Assembly: GCA_022565415.1 (NCBI GenBank)
Contig: JAIUMT010000095.1
Location: forward strand, 1-10,961
Length of the DNA stretch: 10,961 nt
DNA from: Balneolales bacterium
GTDB taxonomy: Bacteria > Bacteroidota > Rhodothermia > Balneolales > HLUCCA01
Reading direction: 5' to 3'
Part shown: one piece after another, positions 1 through 6,201 of the stretch
How positions within the stretch are numbered: the stretch's first letter is position 1
How the letters are laid out: each line of letters starts with the position of its first letter
Position numbers and translations under genes: made by a program
The notes under the pieces: generated by a model
Seen by the model: the letters and a program-made list of their open reading frames with translations, nothing else
The model's database searches: none
What the model was told of the DNA's origin: nothing

Positions 1-34
1 ATCCGAGGGATGAGGGGGTAGTAATTTTGATGGA

Positions 35-634
35 TTAATCAATAATACGTTTGGTATTATCAGCATAGGTGTCTATTCGGCGATCGCGCAAGTACGGCCA
101 GGTTCGGCGATGGGGTTCTATAGAGTCGAAGTCGACATCAGCTAAGAGGATTTCTTCATTTTCGCCCGCACGAGCCAGGAATTTGCCAAATGGTCCGCAG
201 ACGAAAGAATCGCCCCAGAACTTGACATTCCCTTCGGTTCCGACACGATTTACGCTGGCTACGAAGCACCCGTTGGCCACGGCATGACTGCGTTGGATGG
301 TTTCCCAAGCCTCCATGAATTCGGTCTTGATCTCGCCTTCTTCATCGGGGAGCGTGCCGATAGCAGTTGGATAAAAGATAATTTTTGCACCTTGAAGTGC
401 GGTGATTCGGGCGGCTTCCGGGAACCATTGGTCCCAACATATGAGCACGCCGATACGTCCGAATTTCGTGTCGAATACTTTATAACCGGTGTCGCCGGGT
501 GTGAAATAGTATTTTTCGTAGAATGCGGGGTCGTCGGGGATGTGAGCTTTGCGGTAAATACCCAAATTGGCACCGTCGGCGTCAAAAACAATTGCTGTGT
601 TGTGATAAACACCCTCTGTTCGCTTTTCGAACAT
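35..634 (-). CDS. C-terminal fragment of N-carbamoylputrescine amidase (199 aa)
   Basis: This is the part of the interrupted aguB after the TAA, counted from the first in-frame ATG, nine codons past the stop. It carries the catalytic Lys (YRKAHIP) and Cys (ICWDQWFPE) and the family's C-terminal half, including WGDSFVCGPFGK. It lacks the catalytic Glu. The ATG aligns with an internal Met of the intact enzyme (SSMFEKR) and has no visible ribosome binding site, so I take it as an internal codon and not as a true start. Confidence 0.55.
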   Translation of the reverse strand: MFEKRTEGVYHNTAIVFDADGANLGIYRKAHIPDDPAFYEKYYFTPGDTGYKVFDTKFGRIGVLICWDQWFPEAARITALQGAKIIFYPTAIGTLPDEEGEIKTEFMEAWETIQRSHAVANGCFVASVNRVGTEGNVKFWGDSFVCGPFGKFLARAGENEEILLADVDFDSIEPHRRTWPYLRDRRIDTYADNTKRIID

Positions 635-661
635 CGATGATATAATGACAACACCTAATTC

Positions 662-895
662 TTAGGCAAGACTGGCTAACTCACGGCTTGATTCACCATT
701 AACTGACTCAGCTAGATCGAAATACGCTTCGTCGTAGAACTGACAGAAGTATACAGACTTGTAAAGCTCTTGAAGGCAAATAATTTGAGCTCCCCGGGTT
801 GCAGCCTCGCGAATTCGCTCAACAGCTTTAGCTTGATTAACCTCCGGAGAATCGGAACAGCTCATTTGAATAAGTCCGACAGAAACAGTTGCCAT
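662..895 (-). CDS. N-terminal fragment of N-carbamoylputrescine amidase (77 aa)
   Basis: This is the open part of the interrupted aguB before the TAA, starting at the natural ATG. It holds the first beta strand (VSVGLIQMSC) and the catalytic Glu43 of the nitrilase fold, then ends after ELASLA. At 77 residues it is about a quarter of the enzyme and lacks Lys and Cys of the triad, so a working product is unlikely. An automatic annotation may list it as a separate small protein. Confidence 0.55.
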   Translation of the reverse strand: MATVSVGLIQMSCSDSPEVNQAKAVERIREAATRGAQIICLQELYKSVYFCQFYDEAYFDLAESVNGESSRELASLA

Positions 896-931
896 TTGTA
901 TTTACGATTTTGGAGTAAGCAATGTCAGTTC

Positions 932-959
932 ACTATAATAAAACTTATAGTAAAGTTAA
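932..959 (-). promoter_or_regulatory. Candidate sigma-70-like promoter for aguB
   Basis: On the minus strand TTAACT (954-959, 4 of 6 to the -35 consensus) is followed after 16 bases by TATAGT (932-937, 5 of 6 to the -10 consensus). Transcription would begin near 925, about 30 bases before ATG 895. The stretch is A+T rich, so chance matches are possible. It was found by eye only. Confidence 0.3.
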
Positions 960-1042
960 GGAAACAATGCTCATTTTGAATAATGTAAAAGCTATCAAAT
1001 TACGACTTTACCAAATCAAATAATAGCACAAATAAATGGCCA

Positions 1043-1060
1043 TAGCTTTACCTAAAGCTA
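1043..1060. repeat. 18-bp palindrome, 8-bp perfect arms
   Basis: TAGCTTTA and TAAAGCTA are perfect inverted arms around two C bases. The spacing suits a dimeric DNA-binding regulator. It lies about 85 bases upstream of the aguB promoter candidate and about 280 bases upstream of pckG, so it could serve either gene. No T-run follows, so it does not look like a terminator. The protein that would bind it is unknown. Confidence 0.5.
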
Positions 1061-1275
1061 GATTCGCAACAATTCCGAACTACGAGCACACCGTGTTTCC
1101 ACCTAAAAAAACTATATAAATGACGCCTTTTGACCTCACAACGGTTGCTCAAGTATTTACATATTTTGATAACCGTCAATAGGGGTTTAGAAAAGCGCTT
1201 ACAATTTAGCTTGTTTATACAATTTGAAGTGCCGATTTTTATGCGCGAGAGCCAATATCGGTCTATATTAATCAC

Positions 1276-1306
1276 AGTCTCACGTGGCAATAACAAAGAT
1301 GAGACT
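1276..1306 (+). promoter_or_regulatory. Leader hairpin ahead of pckG
   Basis: AGTCTCA (1276-1282) and TGAGACT (1300-1306) form a perfect 7-bp stem with a 17-base loop. The stem ends 15 bases before the Shine-Dalgarno sequence, so in the pckG transcript it would stand just upstream of the ribosome site. It could affect mRNA stability or initiation. It matches no riboswitch class that I recognise. Confidence 0.35.
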
Positions 1307-1321
1307 AACAGAATATTGAAT

Positions 1322-1327
1322 AAGGAG
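1322..1327 (+). promoter_or_regulatory. Strong ribosome binding site of pckG
   Basis: AAGGAG lies 10 bases before ATG 1338. It is one of only two clear Shine-Dalgarno matches in this window, which fixes the start and suggests strong expression of pckG. Confidence 0.75.
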
Positions 1328-1337
1328 AAAAAAGATT

Positions 1338-3179
1338 ATGAGTACATCAGCACCGACTAAAAACAAACGACTTATCGAGTGGGTTAATCAAACTGCCGAA
1401 CTCACAAAGCCAGATAATGTTGTATGGTGTGACGGATCCCAAGAAGAATATGATCGACTCTGCCAAGAAATGGTAGATGCTGGAACATTTGTTCGATTAA
1501 ATCCAGAAAAGCGCCCAAACAGTTTTCTTGCGCTATCAGATCCTTCTGACGTTGCACGGGTTGAAGACAAGACCTTTATTAACAGTTTACGAAAAAGCGA
1601 CGCTGGTCCGACCAACAATTGGGAAGATCCTCGCGAGATGAAAAAGACTCTAAACAAGCTTTATGATGGATGTATGGCAGGACGTACCATGTACGTAATT
1701 CCTTTCAGCATGGGTCCATTGGGTTCACCAATTTCGCAAATTGGTATTGAAATTACCGATTCTGCATACGTTGTAGTAAATATGCGCATCATGACCCGAA
1801 TGGGTCAATCGGTTTTGGATGTTTTGGGTAACGGCGACTTCGTTAAAGCATTGCACAGTGTTGGAGCTCCCCTCAAACCAGGTCAAGAAGATGTTTCCTG
1901 GCCATGTAACCCTGAAGTCAAGTACATTTGCCACTTCCCGGAAGAGCGATCCATTATGTCTTACGGATCTGGTTATGGCGGAAACGCCTTACTTGGCAAG
2001 AAGTGTTTCGCACTGCGAATTGCCTCAACTATGGCTCGTGATGAAGGTTGGTTAGCAGAGCACATGTTAATTCTGGGCGTTGAGAACCCTCACAAAGAGA
2101 AAACATACGTTGCAGCTGCATTCCCGAGTGCTTGCGGTAAGACAAACTTTGCCATGATGTTGCCTCCGAAAGGAATCGATGGCTGGACAGTCACAACTGT
2201 TGGCGACGACATTGCCTGGATTAAAAAAGACGAAACTGGTCAGCTTCGAGCCATCAACCCGGAAGCCGGTTACTTTGGTGTAGCTCCTGGTACCAGTGAT
2301 AAAACCAATCCAATTGCGATGGATACCGTCAAAAGTGATACCATCTTCACAAACGTTGGTCTAACTCCAGACAAAGACGTTTGGTGGGAAGAAATTGGTT
2401 ACGATTGTCCGGAAGGAACCATTAACTGGCAAGGTAAAGTGCACGATCCTGCTTCTGGCAAGCCTGTCGCACACCCGAATGCTCGTTTTACTGCACCTGC
2501 ATCTAACTGTCCGTCAATCGACGAAAAATGGGAAGATCCAGCTGGTGTACCCATCAGTGCTTTTATCGTGGGTGGACGTCGTGCGACAACCGTACCTCTT
2601 GTTTACCAGACATTTAACTGGAACTTTGGTGTATATGCTGCCGCTACCATGGGCTCTGAAATGACAGCTGCCGCTTTTGGTAATATAGGCGCCGTACGCC
2701 GTGATCCTTTCGCTATGTTGCCTTTCGCAGGTTACCACATGGGCGACTATTTCAACCACTGGTTGCAAATGGGCCGAACTCTGCCAAACGCTCCTCGTGT
2801 TTTCTCGGTCAACTGGTTCCGTAAAGACGAAAACGGAAAGTTCCTATGGCCAGGGTTTGGACAAAATATGCGCGTACTGCAATGGATTGTTGGTCGGGTT
2901 CGCGGCCGCTCCTTCGCAGTAGAAAGCCCATTGGGCTGGATGCCTCGCTACGAAGACATCGACTGGACAGGTTTGGAAGATTTCAAACGAGAAGATTTCC
3001 AGCACCTGATGTCTGTAGATCGTGAAGCATGGAAGCAAGAGCTGCTTTCTCACGAAGAACTCTTCAGCAAACTGTACGATAAGTTGCCTAAAGAATTCAC
3101 CTACATGCGAGAGCTTCTGCTATCAGGTTTATGGCGGTCTCCCGAGCATTGGGAACTCGCCCCCGAACGTGTTGTATGA
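1338..3179 (+). CDS. pckG: Phosphoenolpyruvate carboxykinase, GTP-dependent
   Basis: The enzyme interconverts oxaloacetate plus GTP with phosphoenolpyruvate, CO2 and GDP in the cytoplasm, the first committed step of gluconeogenesis. It has 613 residues, normal for the GTP-type family, which is unrelated in length and P-loop to the ATP type (about 530 residues). Diagnostic motifs appear in order: VVWCDGSQEEYDRL near the start, RTMYVIPFSMGP, GGNALLGKKCFALR, the GTP-type P-loop FPSACGKTN (residues 262-270, with the reactive Cys266), the metal-binding VGDD (Asp290-Asp291), GGRRATTVPLVYQ, NWNFGVYAAATMGSE, and VNWFRKDENGKFLWPGFG. No key residue looks changed. The start is fixed by AAGGAG at 1322-1327. 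It stands alone, with a long divergent leader before it and terminators after it, so it is probably a single-gene unit with its own control. pckA is also used as a symbol. Confidence 0.97.
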   Translation: MSTSAPTKNKRLIEWVNQTAELTKPDNVVWCDGSQEEYDRLCQEMVDAGTFVRLNPEKRPNSFLALSDPSDVARVEDKTFINSLRKSDAGPTNNWEDPREMKKTLNKLYDGCMAGRTMYVIPFSMGPLGSPISQIGIEITDSAYVVVNMRIMTRMGQSVLDVLGNGDFVKALHSVGAPLKPGQEDVSWPCNPEVKYICHFPEERSIMSYGSGYGGNALLGKKCFALRIASTMARDEGWLAEHMLILGVENPHKEKTYVAAAFPSACGKTNFAMMLPPKGIDGWTVTTVGDDIAWIKKDETGQLRAINPEAGYFGVAPGTSDKTNPIAMDTVKSDTIFTNVGLTPDKDVWWEEIGYDCPEGTINWQGKVHDPASGKPVAHPNARFTAPASNCPSIDEKWEDPAGVPISAFIVGGRRATTVPLVYQTFNWNFGVYAAATMGSEMTAAAFGNIGAVRRDPFAMLPFAGYHMGDYFNHWLQMGRTLPNAPRVFSVNWFRKDENGKFLWPGFGQNMRVLQWIVGRVRGRSFAVESPLGWMPRYEDIDWTGLEDFKREDFQHLMSVDREAWKQELLSHEELFSKLYDKLPKEFTYMRELLLSGLWRSPEHWELAPERVV

Positions 3180-3208
3180 TTCCTGAACAGGCTGCGTTAA
3201 AAGCAGCC

Positions 3209-3241
3209 AGTCACACATTTCTTAAAACTATGTGACTTTTT
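3209..3241 (+). terminator. Intrinsic terminator of pckG, first
   Basis: AGTCACA (3209-3215) pairs with TGTGACT (3231-3237), 7 bp around a 15-base loop, and a TTTTT run follows to 3241. It starts 30 bases after the pckG stop. A short hairpin without a T-run, GGCTGC to GCAGCC (3190-3208), abuts it upstream. Confidence 0.6.
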
Positions 3242-3278
3242 AACCCCGGCGGATGGTATCTGTCTGGGTTAATTTTTT
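3240..3278 (+). terminator. Intrinsic terminator of pckG, second
   Basis: TTAACCC (3240-3246) pairs with GGGTTAA (3266-3272) around a 19-base loop, and TTTTTT follows (3273-3278). It begins inside the T-run of the previous hairpin. Read on the minus strand, neither hairpin is followed by a T-run, so I see no intrinsic terminator for the gene that ends at 3303. Confidence 0.6.
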
Positions 3279-3302
3279 ATATGCAACTTGACAGGTGTGA
3301 AA

Positions 3303-5030
3303 TCATCTGTTGATTGTGACCGAAAAGGTAATCTGTTTGCCGTTAACCGACAGAACCTCAAGCGTAATATCATCCACCGCCGGATTCGTATCGCTGCTTA
3401 ATCGCGGACTTTCCATCGAATAGGCCGCCCGCAGCTCTACTCCTCTGAAATTCTTCGTTGTCTGCTCGCCGTTTTCAACCAAAGCAGAAATCCAGTGATG
3501 CGTTCCCGGCGAGGTCATCTGCTTACGCGTAAACCCACTCCCCTCAGTTGCATTCGCCTCTTTTCTGTCGAATATGGCCCTCCAACCCGGCAACCATTTG
3601 CCCCTAAAGTCCCAATCGTAGACCCCATCCGACGGCAACGGAATGATATTAGAATTAGTCCCATCGTAGCTTAACGTTCTGTCGTTTCTCGCGCGATATT
3701 GATACACAAAAAGACCTTTATCATCGGGATTTGCACTCGCATCGTCGTAAACACTTGTTTTCTGCCGATTTTCAATGAGGTAACTGGATCCACCCGTTTT
3801 TACCATCACACTGTTTCCGGTTTCGTAAAAATCGCCAAGGGTTAATACAGTATCTGATGTCACGGTGGTCAACGTACCCCATCCAAGCATATCAGCCTCC
3901 CGACCGCTGTGCGTGTGTATCTCCTGATCGGCATAGGTGAGCATAGACGGGAATCGCTGCATGCCCTGAGAGCCCGCCTGCGGATGCCAGTAGGTTATCT
4001 GCTGATGTGCAATTTCGTGAACTGTGGTTTGGAATAATGCATTTGCCGTCAGTAAACCATCTCGTACAGATTGATCACGAATGGCAACCGTTGCTCCCGA
4101 ACTGAAATTCCGCGGAAATACTGGTAATATTACATCTTTACCCAAAAATGTATACGGCTCAGTTCGACCACCGCCAATATGTGCAATCCCACTCCAAGTT
4201 AACGATGTATTGCTAAAACGATTCGACCTCCAGACCATCAATATCAAATCAATGTTTCCATCAGAGGTATTCTCATGACAATGCTCGCTTCTCGTCCAGT
4301 TATCCAGCCATTCTCCCAACCGATTGTCATAGCGGTGTTCAACTTGTTTCAGAACAGTTCGGTTAGAAGTGCCGTAATCAAGTGGGTTTTCAATAGATAA
4401 ATCTGCCGTAACTGTGTCGACTCTTCCTACAACGGTGAACTTCCCACCGGATGCCTCCCGATAGAAATGCGTCAGATTATGAAAATTCGTGCTTCTGTCT
4501 GAGGGTGACTCGTCAATAAACTGCTTCCAATCTCGGGGAAACCCATCTGCTGGCCAATATTGGTTCGAATGATTCTCATCTTTGTAGCGTATGAACAGAA
4601 CCAAGGTGTTGATTTGCCCTATAGATGGCAGAAACATGCCGTTTGTGGTTTCGCAGGAAACGTCCTGTTCTGGGGGTGGCTGAGTCGGGGTCTGAGGCTG
4701 ACCAATTACCGATCCGGGTCGATCGCGTCTATCTGGACGGGAATCAGTTGCCACGGTGTCTGGACTCGGCACGAATCTTGGAGGTTCGTCGACTGGAGAT
4801 GGTGGTTTTGGTTTCGAAACATCCTCTTGTGATGGGGCATCGGGTTCGGGTTCGGGCGTTGCATCTTCGGAATCTAGACCTGGATCAGTATCTACGATTT
4901 CAGATTCGACGGTTAACGTGTCCACATCCTGACCTGTTGCATCTGTTTCACTCGATCTTGAGGTACATCCGACCACAAGAACAATCAAAAAAAGATAAAC
5001 CACTACCCTGCTTTTGTTCAAATACACCAT
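3303..5030 (-). CDS. Putative M6-family-like metalloprotease lipoprotein
   Basis: This 575-residue protein begins with Lys and Arg, a hydrophobic stretch and a lipobox VVGC (residues 19-22), so it should be lipidated at Cys22 and exported. Residues 23 to about 125 form an Asp-, Glu- and Pro-rich linker that would hold the domain off the membrane. From about residue 130 it resembles immune-inhibitor-A-like (M6) peptidases: LVLFIRYKDE, a Zn-type HEIAH motif (residues 338-342), and the later pattern MLGWG...LTL...SYLIENRQ (420-423)...KGLFVYQYR. The third zinc ligand is unclear: His349 sits one residue beyond the usual metzincin position and the conserved Gly is missing. Only two Cys remain in the body, besides Cys22. 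GGAG (5039-5042) lies 8 bases before ATG 5030. It follows prfA after 21 bases and may share its transcript. The protease fold is likely; activity and substrate are unknown. Confidence 0.72.
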   Translation of the reverse strand: MVYLNKSRVVVYLFLIVLVVGCTSRSSETDATGQDVDTLTVESEIVDTDPGLDSEDATPEPEPDAPSQEDVSKPKPPSPVDEPPRFVPSPDTVATDSRPDRRDRPGSVIGQPQTPTQPPPEQDVSCETTNGMFLPSIGQINTLVLFIRYKDENHSNQYWPADGFPRDWKQFIDESPSDRSTNFHNLTHFYREASGGKFTVVGRVDTVTADLSIENPLDYGTSNRTVLKQVEHRYDNRLGEWLDNWTRSEHCHENTSDGNIDLILMVWRSNRFSNTSLTWSGIAHIGGGRTEPYTFLGKDVILPVFPRNFSSGATVAIRDQSVRDGLLTANALFQTTVHEIAHQQITYWHPQAGSQGMQRFPSMLTYADQEIHTHSGREADMLGWGTLTTVTSDTVLTLGDFYETGNSVMVKTGGSSYLIENRQKTSVYDDASANPDDKGLFVYQYRARNDRTLSYDGTNSNIIPLPSDGVYDWDFRGKWLPGWRAIFDRKEANATEGSGFTRKQMTSPGTHHWISALVENGEQTTKNFRGVELRAAYSMESPRLSSDTNPAVDDITLEVLSVNGKQITFSVTINR

Positions 5031-5051
5031 AATCGAGACTCCGTTGTAAAA

Positions 5052-6131
5052 TTATGATTCAGCTAATGCACTTAGTCGTTCGAGGTTGTCTTGCATTTGA
5101 AGTGCGTCTATAATTTCGCCGATGTTTCCTTTCATGATATCATCGAGATTATAGAGTGTGAGACCGATGCGATGGTCGGTAATGCGGCCTTGAGGAAAGT
5201 TATATGTTCTGATTTTGGCACTTCTGTCGCCTGTAGAAACCTGACTTTTCCGCGATTCTGCTCGTTCTTTGGCTTTTTTCTCGTATTCCATATCGAATAA
5301 ACGGGTTCGAAGCATGGTTAATGCCTTGGCCCGGTTCTTAATCTGAGATCGCTCTTCCTGGCACTCGACCACCACTCCAGAAGGTACATGACGAATTCGG
5401 ATGGCGGAGTCGGTCTTGTTAACGTGCTGTCCACCGGCGCCCGATGCCCGAAATGTATCCACTTCGAGGTCGGCTGGATTAATCTGAACATCGACTTCTT
5501 CGGCTTCGGGTAACACCGCGACTGTAGCGGCTGATGTATGCACCCTTCCCTGGGATTCCGTTTCGGGAACGCGCTGAACCCGGTGAACCCCACTTTCGTA
5601 TTTGAGCTTCCCGAAAATTTCTTGTCCGCTTAGCGAGAAAACGATCTCCTTGAAACCGCCTTTTGTGGCTTCGTTCAAACTCAGAATATCCAATTGCCAG
5701 CGCTGTAAATCGGCAAAACGACGGTACATATTGAACAGATCCCCTGCGAAAATACCTGCCTCATCGCCGCCTGTACCCGCGCGGATTTCAACAATAGCGT
5801 TACGTTTGTCCTCCGGATCGGTCGGAATCAGTTTAAATTTGATCGTATTTTCGAGAGTTTCGACCTCTTCATTAAGTTCGTAGATGCCATCTTTCGCCAT
5901 TTCGATCAGATCGGAATCCGATTCCGTAGCAATGATTTCCCTATTTCCTGAAATCTCATCGCGAATGCGCATCAGCTTATTGTACAGATCAACCACCTCT
6001 TTAAGATCACTGTGCTCCTTGCTAAGCTCGGCGAACTTCCTTTGCTGACTATACACGCCGGGATCGCCCAGAGCAACGGTAAGTTCTTCGAAACGGGATT
6101 TTAGCTGAGACAATTTGTGGTCGATATTCAT
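5052..6131 (-). CDS. prfA: Peptide chain release factor 1
   Basis: RF1 reads UAA and UAG in the ribosomal A site and triggers release of the finished protein. The 359 residues match the family length. The codon-reading tripeptide of the PxT type is PET (Pro189-Thr191, in RVPETESQGR), which identifies RF1 and not RF2 (SPF type). The catalytic GGQ is at 233-235 in GAGGQHVNKTDSA. The N-terminal helical domain (about 1-100) and the basic C-terminal part (RKSQVSTGDRSAKIRTYNFP) are present. ATG 6131 gives the usual N-terminus, with no Shine-Dalgarno in front. The usual partner methyltransferase prmC is not next to it; instead the lipoprotein gene follows 21 bases downstream. It is divergent from purK across 70 bases. 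Confidence 0.97.
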   Translation of the reverse strand: MNIDHKLSQLKSRFEELTVALGDPGVYSQQRKFAELSKEHSDLKEVVDLYNKLMRIRDEISGNREIIATESDSDLIEMAKDGIYELNEEVETLENTIKFKLIPTDPEDKRNAIVEIRAGTGGDEAGIFAGDLFNMYRRFADLQRWQLDILSLNEATKGGFKEIVFSLSGQEIFGKLKYESGVHRVQRVPETESQGRVHTSAATVAVLPEAEEVDVQINPADLEVDTFRASGAGGQHVNKTDSAIRIRHVPSGVVVECQEERSQIKNRAKALTMLRTRLFDMEYEKKAKERAESRKSQVSTGDRSAKIRTYNFPQGRITDHRIGLTLYNLDDIMKGNIGEIIDALQMQDNLERLSALAES

Positions 6132-6201
6132 AAAATTCGGTTGTGATATCCATCTTGAGATTCTGTAATTTTCTAAAATAACAAATTTTACGCTCTACAT
6201 T

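Larger units (their letters stand above)
35..895 (-). pseudogene. aguB: N-carbamoylputrescine amidase, interrupted by an in-frame TAA
   Basis: The family hydrolyses N-carbamoylputrescine to putrescine, CO2 and ammonia, the last step of the agmatine route to putrescine, in the cytoplasm. The frame from ATG 895 to the stop at 35 is 286 codons, about the usual family length, with a single internal TAA at 662-664 (codon 78). The frame stays in register across it: residues before it end ELASLA and residues after it read ELGVVIISSMFEKR, where homologues usually have a Lys, so AAA to TAA is one substitution. The nitrilase-superfamily triad is visible: Glu43 (LQELYK), Lys116 (YRKAHIP) and Cys153 (ICWDQWFPE). 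The stop leaves Glu43 on one piece and Lys116 and Cys153 on the other, so neither piece should be active alone. All other landmarks look intact, which suggests a recent lesion or a base-call or assembly error. No clear Shine-Dalgarno precedes ATG 895. Confidence 0.85.
896..1337. other. Divergent intergenic region between aguB and pckG
   Basis: This 442-base A+T-rich gap separates two outward-reading genes. It holds the aguB promoter candidate, the palindrome at 1043-1060 and the leader hairpin at 1276-1306. A weak pckG promoter candidate is TTGATA (1166-1171, 5 of 6), 16 bases, then TAGAAA (1188-1193, 4 of 6), which would give a leader of roughly 140 bases. A 6-bp inverted pair ACGGTT (1141-1146) and AACCGT (1171-1176) flanks 24 bases just before it. 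Small open frames here overlap the pckG start and show no protein-like pattern, so I call no gene. The size of the gap suggests that pckG has regulation of its own. Confidence 0.6.

Noticed and set aside
662..664. TAA in aguB as recoding or reassigned stop
   Set aside because: TAA is the true terminator of six genes here, TAA is not a known selenocysteine or pyrrolysine codon, and no recoding structure is apparent, so nonsense mutation or error is simpler.
1048..1296. An 82-codon minus-strand open frame in the aguB-pckG gap
   Set aside because: Its composition looks like translated A+T-rich noncoding DNA and it shows no domain, signal or context; it covers the candidate regulatory sites.
1130..1360. 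A 76-codon plus-strand open frame before pckG
   Set aside because: It runs over the ribosome site and the start of pckG in another frame, has no ribosome site of its own and no recognisable pattern.
3240..3278. Bidirectional terminator also serving the lipoprotein gene
   Set aside because: On the minus strand the hairpins are followed by A-rich or mixed sequence, not a T-run.
4625..5032. A 135-codon open frame antisense to the lipoprotein N-terminus
   Set aside because: It mirrors the biased Asp/Pro-rich linker codons; the sense frame has a signal peptide, a lipobox and a ribosome site.
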